NCBI GenBank assembly: GCA_025464925.1
Contig: JAODMS010000033.1
Coordinates: 1 to 37,661 of the forward strand
Reading direction: 5' to 3'
DNA length: 37,661 bases
From: Arthrobacter sp.
Lineage (GTDB): Bacteria > Actinomycetota > Actinomycetes > Actinomycetales > Micrococcaceae
Positions 8,221 through 14,521 of the stretch are shown here, piece after piece; the first letter of the stretch is position 1; every line of letters begins with the position of its first letter. A program made the position numbers and the translations under genes. The notes beneath the pieces are model-generated. The model did not search any database. It had not been told where the DNA came from and worked only from the letters and a program-made list of their open reading frames with translations.

Positions 8221-8921
8221 ATGAGCCAGCGCAAGGCTGTCACAGTGATCAGGGCCAGGGCGTATGCCCGTATGAAACGCCCGGGGAAGGTGCGGACCTG
8301 GATGAGCTGGTGTCGCTGCGGCGCCCGGACCGGGAACTGGTGCTTACGGATGAGGAGGCGGCCCTCCTGATGCGGATGAGCGCGGCGACGATTGACCGGA
8401 AGCCGGCTCCGGAGCGGGCGAAACCTGTGCTGTGGGGCCGGTCCCATACCAAGCCAGGATCGCTGCTGAAGTCCCAAATCCCGATCCAGCCTGGGCTAAC
8501 TGGAATGATGCGGTGCCCGGGTTCGTCGAAATCGACCTGGTCGGGCATGAAGGAGGCGTGCCCTCCGGAAAGTTCTGCTTCACGCTGACGGTGACGGACA
8601 TCGCCACCGGCTGGACGGTGAACCGGTCGGTGCCGAACAAGGCCCGGAAGCGGGTGTTCGCCGCCCTGCAGTCCGCGCTGGAACGGTTCCCGTTCCCGAT
8701 CGCCGGGATCGCTTCGCAAGTGGCCCGTCATCGCCATGAACGCCCACTTCAAACGCCTCAGACCCGCAGCACTGTCCCGGCAAATTCTGGCCCTGACCGG
8801 GAACTGGAAGCCAACGCCAAGCCAAGACCCCGCCCGGAACCACATGATCAACCCCAGGTTCAATTTCCCGGACCTGACCTTTTCACGTGCGGCTACGAAG
8901 CACCCCTCTCGGGCCTATTGA
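8221..8921 (+). pseudogene. Decayed rve/DDE-type transposase (N-terminus, part of core and C-terminus remain)
   Basis: A broken transposase read across several frames. The N-terminus begins at the ATG at 8221 (MSQRKAVTVIRARAYARMKR). A second frame gives MSAATIDRKPAPERAK and GRSHTKPGSLLKSQIPI. A third gives GFVEIDLVGHEGG, FCFTLTVTDIATGWTVNRSV and FPFPIAGI (about 8515-8710). A fourth gives the C-terminal NAHFKRLRPAALSRQILALT up to a stop at 8921. I recognise these blocks as an integrase-core (rve) transposase family common in Arthrobacter and other actinobacteria. The region carrying the second catalytic aspartate and the glutamate is deleted at about 8710-8735, and part of the N-terminal half is also missing. 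It cannot be functional. I did not find terminal inverted repeats. Confidence 0.75.
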
Positions 8922-9500
8922 CGTGCGGCAACAGGCTCCTGCCGCGACGAGACCCCGGCGGGACTGCACGGAAGGGTGCCCACCAGATGGGAATGGGCGG
9001 CACAGGCTATTTCGTGTGCCCTCAGAAGCACGGCGGCCACGGGGCTATACCTTATGTTTCACGTGAAACGCGGCCCTCACACTTGACCAAGGCAGGCCGG
9101 AGGCACCACGTGGACCGGGGACGGTCGACTTCCTCAGTGCCCGTAAAAATACGTCAGGAACCAGGACCCCCATGGACGCCGTCGGGCCTACCCCCAAATA
9201 GGGATGCCTTGTCATTTAGGTGGGGCCGGAGCCGCAAGATGCAGGTAACAAACAACCTTTCACTGGGGGCGACCCGCCAGGTGCTTTGCGGCGAGCCTGC
9301 TACCACCAGGATCCTCTAGATCTGAGGTGCGCATATGGGATAAAGGTGGGCCCACACTCCTACTGCGGTTTCCCGGGGGCCATTGCCACACCACGCTTGG
9401 CTAGGTAGATAGCAGTAGATTCCGCAGGCATTCGGCCGGGATTTCTGTGACGGGGTAGGGGCGTCTGGCAAGGGTAGGTTTGACCCTTCTATGACGCCTG
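8922..9500. other. Gene-free stretch between transposase relics, with one parS
   Basis: No gene or family motif recognised. It contains the last parS of the array (9056-9069). At 9310-9330 there is a run of common restriction sites, GGATCCTCTAGATCT, followed by CATATG at 9333. The rest is unremarkable and is probably decayed mobile-element or noncoding DNA. Confidence 0.55.
9056..9069. promoter_or_regulatory. parS site (distal end of array)
   Basis: Exact GTTTCACGTGAAAC core, flanks T and G. It lies among the insertion-sequence relics, 949 bases from the preceding site. Confidence 0.94.
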
Positions 9501-10202
9501 TCAAGCAATGAGGGTGGGCAGCTCGCGGAAGATGGCGCGGGCTGTGTAGCGTTTCCGGGCGCGTTTGATTTCCCGGTAGGTCCGGCCTTCGCCGGCCCGG
9601 CGTTGTGTAGCGTCTGGGGGTCTCATCGCGGACCATGCGGACTTTGACGATGATGTCCAGGGCCATGTTCAGCTGCCGGTCACCGTGGCGGTTCAAGAGG
9701 TGTCTGACGGTGTTCCCGGAGGACGCGGGCAGCGGGGACACGCCGGCAAGGGCTGCGAAGGCCGCTTCGGAGCGTATCCGGCCGTGGTGCGAGTACGCGC
9801 AGAGGATGGCCGCCGCGGTGACCGGGCCAATGCCCGGGCGAGCCAGGAATCCCGTGGCGAGCTGCTCGACGAGTTCCTTCAGCTGGGTTTTATGCGGCGC
9901 AGGTATCTGTCGGCGTCCTTGACCGCGGCGGCAAGCCGGGTGGCTTCCTGCCGGGCGATCTGCCGGTCCACGGGGGCGGAGGGACCCTCGCCCCAGCCGG
10001 CGATCACCGGAACCTGCGCTCCGGTGAGGGCCTTGCGGGCATCGACGCCGAGGCCGGTGGTGCGCACCAGCGCGTTGAGGGCGTTGCGGTCTGCGGTGCG
10101 CCGGGTATCCAGTCCCCTCCGGCCGGTCAACAGCCCGCGAAGGGCGGCCCGGCGCCCGTCGGCGCGCGGCACCGCGAGACGGTTTACGCCCCGGTGCAGC
10201 AC
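9501..10202 (-). pseudogene. IS110-family transposase relic (C-terminal two thirds, frameshifted)
   Basis: Reading leftward from about 10190, one frame gives TADRNALNALVRTTGLGVDA and IARQEATRLAAAVKDADRYL. After a frameshift near 9890 another gives LVEQLATGFLARPGIGPVTA, AFAALAGVSPLPASSGNTVR and HGDRQLNMALDIIVKVRMVR. A further shift near 9600 gives EGRTYREIKRARKRYTARAI and ends FRELPTLIA with the stop at 9501. These are the central helices and C-terminal Tnp_20 domain of IS110 transposases. The N-terminal DEDD (RuvC-like) catalytic domain is missing. At least two frameshifts plus the truncation make it a clear pseudogene. Confidence 0.8.
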
Positions 10203-10386
10203 CTGCCGGGCAGCCCCACGGCGTCAATCGGACCGGACTTGCCGACACCGGCACAGGCCGGCGCCAGCCCCGCCGGACGGACACGTCAAACGAAAGGCAC
10301 CATCGCTACCGGATGAGGCAGCGGGAGCCACGTCCAGCAGGACTGGCAGCCATCCTGCCAGCAGGCACCAGACCAGCCAATACCCA

Positions 10387-10806
10387 TTAGAGGGGCAGCG
10401 CCGGATGTCGCGGGGGGTCTCGCCTCGAAGGGTGCTCCCGGTTTTCTGGGCCCGCGACTCCGGCCAGTGAGGCGAATGCCGCTTTGCCCCTGACGTGTCC
10501 GGGGTGGGACCAGGTGCCGCGGCGACCGGTCCCTTGCCGGGTTTGACGAATAGCGCCGGCCCGGCCGGATGTTCCTGATGGGAGGAACCAGCTCAGGACC
10601 GATGTTCGCGAGTTGGCCGGTCAGGATCCGTATGCGCGTGGTGATGGATTGCAATGTCAGGGTGGTGATCCGGTGTCCGACGGCGGCGGCCACGGTGATG
10701 ACCATGCTTTCAACCGATGCCGGCTGGTTAGTCAGCGGAGAGCACCACAGGGTGCGAAGCCGTTCGGGTGCGACCACGATGAGGCTCTTGAATTCATTGA
10801 TGGCCT
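10387..10806 (-). pseudogene. Second IS110-family transposase relic
   Basis: Reading leftward from about 10800: NEFKSLIVVAPERLR, then HRITTLTLQSITTRIRILTG and QLANIGPELV. After a shift comes WSHPGHVRGKAAFASLAGVA, ending at a stop at 10387-10389. The last block is the Tnp_20 core motif of IS110 transposases; the first blocks are its usual central region. It differs in sequence from the relic at 9501-10202, so it is a different element. The N-terminal catalytic domain and the C-terminus are missing. Its right edge abuts IS30-like sequence directly. Confidence 0.68.
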
Positions 10807-11100
10807 CGGTGCAAAGCTAACGTCCACGTCCGTGGCCATGGGAAAGGATCTGCGGGCTGCCTTTTCCGCGTCCTGTTCCCAGGGTCAGGGCGCCGCGCAG
10901 CAGCGCGCTCAGGGGCCTTCATGAGTCGGTCACGGACCGGTCCGGCAGTGTGGTCAAGGCAGATGGACGAGCGTCACGTACCGGGTGGTGCGCTCGACCA
11001 GGGTCCCGATCACGGACTAGTTCAGTGTCCCGGTAATGAGGACTCCCTCCGAACGGCCGGGCACGGCCGGCTCATCCACTGCCGGCGCTTCAGAAGGGCA
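10807..11100 (-). pseudogene. IS30-family transposase relic
   Basis: Reading leftward: EGVLITGTLN, a stop, SVIGTLVERTTRYVTLVHLP, further stops, then WEQDAEKAARRSFPMATDVD and VSFAPRP. This matches the DDE core order of IS30 transposases, whose usual form is HWEGDLI, then IGTLVERTTRYVMLVHLP, then LTWDQG, then VYFCDPHSPW. Four in-frame stops, loss of the N-terminal helix-turn-helix and an abrupt end before the catalytic glutamate region show it is dead. Confidence 0.75.
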
Positions 11101-11160
11101 AAGACCGTAGCCGTCTCCGTGTACTTTTCTACCTGACGTTTCTCCCGTTAAAGACGACAC

Positions 11161-11202
11161 GGTCGTTGCAACTCCCAATACTCATTGGGCGTTGCAACGA
11201 CC
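11161..11202. repeat. 42-base near-perfect inverted repeat
   Basis: GGTCGTTGCAAC (11161-11172) and GTTGCAACGACC (11191-11202) are perfect arms. Inside them CCCAAT and ATTGGG also pair, leaving only one T/C mismatch and a 4-base loop (ACTC). It lies 71 bases beyond the trxA stop and 60 bases from the IS30 relic. It could be the trxA transcription terminator, although no U run follows in the trxA direction. It could also be two facing IS30-type terminal repeats, since I recall the GTTGCAACGACC string as resembling ends of actinobacterial IS30 elements. Confidence 0.75.
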
Positions 11203-11272
11203 GCTAAATCCCGCCTACGATGCGGGTACCACCTTTGCGCCCGCAGCGTGAGATACGAACGCGGCGGTGGAA

Positions 11273-11599
11273 TTAGGACAATACGTCCGCAAATTCCTTT
11301 TCGAAGAACTGCTTGGGCTTCGCGCCGATCACGCTGGCCTTCACTTCGCCACCCTCGAACAGGTACACCGCAGGGATGGAAGTGATGCCGTACTGGGCGG
11401 CAATCGCCGGGTTGTCGTCCACATTCACCTTGACGACGTCTACCTTGTCGCTGTACTCGACGGAGATTTCATCGAGGATCGGACCCAGTTTGCGGCAAGG
11501 GCCGCACCATTCGGCCCAGAAGTCCACAATGACTGGCTTATCGGCAGCCAATACATCCGTGCTAAAGCTTGCGTCCGTTACGTCTCTTGCGTTGCTCAT
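11273..11599 (-). CDS. trxA: Thioredoxin
   Basis: Thioredoxin is the small cytosolic dithiol protein that reduces disulfides in ribonucleotide reductase, peroxiredoxins and other targets, and is recharged by TrxB. The 108-residue product has the active site WCGPC at residues 31-35 within VDFWAEWCGPCRKLGPILDE, and the cis-proline motif ITSIPAVYLFEGGE. The open frame extends upstream, but the ATG at 11599 gives the normal thioredoxin length and has a purine-rich GGAGAGAGAG upstream. It lies 37 bases after trxB on the same strand, so the two are probably one operon, as in M. tuberculosis (trxB2-trxC). Confidence 0.97.
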   Translation of the reverse strand: MSNARDVTDASFSTDVLAADKPVIVDFWAEWCGPCRKLGPILDEISVEYSDKVDVVKVNVDDNPAIAAQYGITSIPAVYLFEGGEVKASVIGAKPKQFFEKEFADVLS

Positions 11600-11636
11600 G
11601 AGCTGTCTCTCTCTCCGGTTGGTTGTTGCGCGCCGC

Positions 11637-12593
11637 TTAGGCGGAAAATTCTGCCAGGTAGTGCTCCACGTCGAGGGCGGCCACACAGCCGGATCCCGAT
11701 GCCGTGATTGCCTGGCGATAAGTGGGATCAATGACATCACCTGCGGCGAAAACGCCCTTGATGCTGGTCTTGGAGGTTCGGCCTTCGACGGCGATCGTTC
11801 CTTCGGAGGTGAGGTCCAGTTTGTCCTTGACTAGATCAGTGCGCGGATCGTTGCCGATCGCCACGAACACGCCCGTTACTGCCAGCTCTGACTCCGTACC
11901 GTCCAGCAGGTTCTTCAGCTTCAAGCCGGTGACCTTGTCCTGACCGATGATGTCTGCTACTCCGGTGTTCCACACGAAGTTGATCTTCTCGTGGCGCTGG
12001 GCACGGTCGGCCATGATCTTGGACGCCCTGAGGCTATCACGACGGTGTACCACGGTGACGGACCTTGCAAATTTTGTGAGGAACAGTGCCTCCTCCATGG
12101 CGGAGTCCCCGCCACCAATGACGGCAATATCCTGGTCCTTGAAAAAGAAACCATCACAGGTTGCACACCAGCTAACACCGTGCCCTGACAGCCGCTTTTC
12201 GTTGGGGAGGCCAAGCTCCCGGTAGGCCGATCCGGTGGAAAGAATGATGGAACGAGCCTGGAAAGTCTCCCCTGACGCAATGGTCACGGTCTTGATGGCG
12301 CCGTCGAGGTCCAGTTCGGTGACGTCCTCAAACTGGATTTCAGTGCCGAACCGGACTGCCTGCTTTTCGAAGTTCTCCATCAGGTCCGGCCCCATGATTC
12401 CTTCGGGGAATCCCGGGTAGTTCTCGACATCCGTTGTATTCATCAGTTCGCCGCCGGCCGTCACCGATCCTGCCAAAAGCAGCGGCTTCAGGTTAGCGCG
12501 CGCCGTGTACACCGCAGCGGTGTAGCCCGCAGGGCCGGAGCCGACGATGATGACATCACGTACTTCGGACGCGGTGTTTTCTGCGTTGCTCAC
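11637..12593 (-). CDS. trxB: Thioredoxin-disulfide reductase
   Basis: TrxB is the FAD enzyme that passes electrons from NADPH to thioredoxin. From the GTG at 12593 the product has 318 residues, the usual length. The FAD dinucleotide fold GSGPAGY is near residue 20, the redox centre CATC at residues 143-146 (SWCATCDGFF), the NADPH fold GGGDSAMEEA follows at about 160, and the C-terminal FAD motif is GVFAAGDV. A longer frame starts at 12647, but GTG 12593 is preferred because it follows AGGAAGAGG and gives the expected short N-terminus. It is followed closely by trxA. 174 bases separate it from the upstream pseudokinase-like gene, enough for its own promoter. Confidence 0.96.
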   Translation of the reverse strand: MSNAENTASEVRDVIIVGSGPAGYTAAVYTARANLKPLLLAGSVTAGGELMNTTDVENYPGFPEGIMGPDLMENFEKQAVRFGTEIQFEDVTELDLDGAIKTVTIASGETFQARSIILSTGSAYRELGLPNEKRLSGHGVSWCATCDGFFFKDQDIAVIGGGDSAMEEALFLTKFARSVTVVHRRDSLRASKIMADRAQRHEKINFVWNTGVADIIGQDKVTGLKLKNLLDGTESELAVTGVFVAIGNDPRTDLVKDKLDLTSEGTIAVEGRTSKTSIKGVFAAGDVIDPTYRQAITASGSGCVAALDVEHYLAEFSA

Positions 12594-12729
12594 TGAACGG
12601 TGAACCTCTTCCTTTTTCGATGCGCCCGCCTCGGTGGCCGGCCACATGGCACAACTGCTACTTGGTTCCGAATATTCCGGCCGGGCCGGGCATCACCAGG
12701 GACGCCACCACTCGGGGGGACCGGTTTGT

Positions 12730-12744
12730 CGGCGGAAACCGCCG
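12730..12744 (-). terminator. Possible hairpin between the pseudokinase-like gene and trxB
   Basis: CGGCGG and CCGCCG flank a 3-base loop, starting 24 bases beyond the stop of the upstream minus-strand gene. There is no U run, so it is only a weak terminator candidate. Confidence 0.35.
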
Positions 12745-12767
12745 GGAGCCGGGGCTAGCTATGTACG

Positions 12768-14351
12768 CTACTGCACCTTGATCTCGGCCAGCCGAAGGCC
12801 GAAACCATAGCGGGTCTTGGGAGCAGCCAGCTTCGGAAGCGTCTTGATAGATACGATCACGTACTGTGCCGTGACCGGTTCCTGCAACGGAATGGTGAGA
12901 TCGGTCGAAGTGAAGCTGTTGCTGCCGACCTGCTTGGCTCCGTCCAAGGACTGGCGGTCATTAGTGAAAACGCTGATGCTTCCGCCGGAAGCGCCCAGTT
13001 GGCTCAGCGTCACGGAGGACACCTTCGACGGGCCCGTAAGTTTGATGGCCAGCGGAACCCCTTCGGTGGCGAGGCCACCCCAGTTGTCTGTGGCGAACTC
13101 CATGTCGGACCAATAAGTGGCACCATTTCCGTCAAATGTCTTGACCAGGTCTCCGTCGTAGGCGGCGGCGAAATCGAAGTTGCCCAGCCGGGACACACCT
13201 TCGATCGCCGGCGGTCCGGCAACGGCTGCCATGCTTGCACTTGGTGACGGCTTCCCGGACGGCTCCCCCGGAGTGCTGTTAGAGGAGGTTCCGGCCGCAT
13301 TGGGCGGTGCGCCGGTCTTGAAGAGGTTACCCAGGTTTGTGACGGCGAGGACCAGGCCGACCACCAGAACGGCCGCCAGGAGGCCACCCACGAGCCAACG
13401 CATGGAGCGCGGCTCACGCTGCGGCTCGTCCTCCTCCTCGTAGTAATCGTCGTCCGCCGCAAAGTTCTGGTTCCGGGCGGAGGGCGGGAAAGTGCCGGGA
13501 GCGCGGTCGACCACGTTCCGGCCTGCGCCGGCGGCCTCTGCAGCTGCAGGGCCCGGCCGAACGCCTTGCCCGTGCTGATCGGTGTCCGCGTCACCGTAGT
13601 CGTGTTCGGACCAGAGGGACACTTTGGGTGTCTCGGGCGCTGCCGCCGGTTTCGCTCCAGCGGCTGCTGGCCCAGCGGGACGGGGTGCGCCACCGCCCTG
13701 GACCGGTTGGGGCGCCGTCGCATGCTGCGTAGCATTCTGGGGTGCTGTGGAGGGCGACTTCGCCGCGGCAGCCGCCGCTGCACCAGACGCAAGCCCGGCA
13801 GCGACGGGAGCTGCAGCAGCACTTTTGGTGCCCCCGGAGGGGGACGGCTTCGGCCGCAACGGAACGCCGGCGGAAGGAACCCGCGGGGAGGCTGGCGGCT
13901 GGTTCTGGCCGTAGTCGATGTACCCCGCGTCGACTTCTTCGTCGTCGTAAAGTCCGTGGTAGCTCTCGGGTTCCTGGGAGCGGGCCTGCCCGAAGATCTC
14001 ACTGCCCAGCGTGTCCGTGAAGAACGGCTCGACGTAGGGCGGGTTGGAGGACACCACCAGGTCCAGGAGATCAGCCGCCGAAGTGTGGTTGGTGACCAGG
14101 TAGGTGGTGGAATCGCTGACGCCAAGATCCAGGATTTGCACGTTCCCGGGCCGTTCACCCGTGGCCACCTCGCGCCCACTTTGTGCGACCTGTTCGGCGT
14201 TTCCCGGGCCCGCGACGAGGATGCTCACGGGACGGTTCAGTACTTGGTCCACACCGTCCAGCACCAGATCCTGGTCATGCGAGGTCAGAAGGGTGGCAGT
14301 GACCTTGTAGCGGCCACCGAGTACTGATCCGACATCGATCGGGTGGGACAC
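12768..14351 (-). CDS. Membrane-anchored protein with pseudokinase N-lobe fragment and discoidin-like exterior domain
   Basis: A 527-residue single-pass membrane protein beside murJ. Residues 1-95 resemble the N-lobe of a Ser/Thr kinase (GGRYKVTATL, RPVSILVA, a hinge-like TTYLVTNHTSAADLLDLV). However, the strand where the catalytic lysine belongs reads SILVA, and no catalytic loop or DFG follows, so it cannot be an active kinase. A long Pro/Ala-rich linker leads to one transmembrane helix at about residues 319-341 (WLVGGLLAAVLVVGLVLAV). The exterior part ends in a 140-residue domain (GNGATYWSDMEFATDN to RLAEIKVQ) that looks like a discoidin/F5-8C beta-sandwich. In M. tuberculosis the same parts, with a full pseudokinase domain, are fused to MurJ in MviN (Rv3910). 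The GTG start has AGGAGG at ideal spacing. The role in controlling MurJ is inferred. Confidence 0.8.
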   Translation of the reverse strand: MSHPIDVGSVLGGRYKVTATLLTSHDQDLVLDGVDQVLNRPVSILVAGPGNAEQVAQSGREVATGERPGNVQILDLGVSDSTTYLVTNHTSAADLLDLVVSSNPPYVEPFFTDTLGSEIFGQARSQEPESYHGLYDDEEVDAGYIDYGQNQPPASPRVPSAGVPLRPKPSPSGGTKSAAAAPVAAGLASGAAAAAAAKSPSTAPQNATQHATAPQPVQGGGAPRPAGPAAAGAKPAAAPETPKVSLWSEHDYGDADTDQHGQGVRPGPAAAEAAGAGRNVVDRAPGTFPPSARNQNFAADDDYYEEEDEPQREPRSMRWLVGGLLAAVLVVGLVLAVTNLGNLFKTGAPPNAAGTSSNSTPGEPSGKPSPSASMAAVAGPPAIEGVSRLGNFDFAAAYDGDLVKTFDGNGATYWSDMEFATDNWGGLATEGVPLAIKLTGPSKVSSVTLSQLGASGGSISVFTNDRQSLDGAKQVGSNSFTSTDLTIPLQEPVTAQYVIVSIKTLPKLAAPKTRYGFGLRLAEIKVQ

Positions 14352-14521
14352 AGGCTCCTCCTAGACTGTCCGGGACTTGCCGACCGTGCTCACCCATGAG
14401 TGACTTCGGCCCCCGGCAAGCCGGTTGACCTCAGGTCTGCAAACTCCCCTTCTTAGTCTCCGATCCTAGCCGATGCACTCTCCACGCCGCGCGAGCACGG
14501 CTGCTGGAAACGCACCGGACG

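Noticed and set aside
8881..8895. TTTTCACGTGCGG resembling half a parS
   Set aside because: Only one arm matches; the right half lacks GAAAC, and it falls in the C-terminal coding relic of a transposase.
8432..9319. 295-codon frame as one intact gene
   Set aside because: Only its first 95 residues match a transposase core; the rest shifts into unrelated frames. It is part of a broken transposase, not a complete protein.
9685..10470. 261-codon plus-strand frame
   Set aside because: Antisense to the two IS110 relics, whose motifs are read on the minus strand; a shadow frame.
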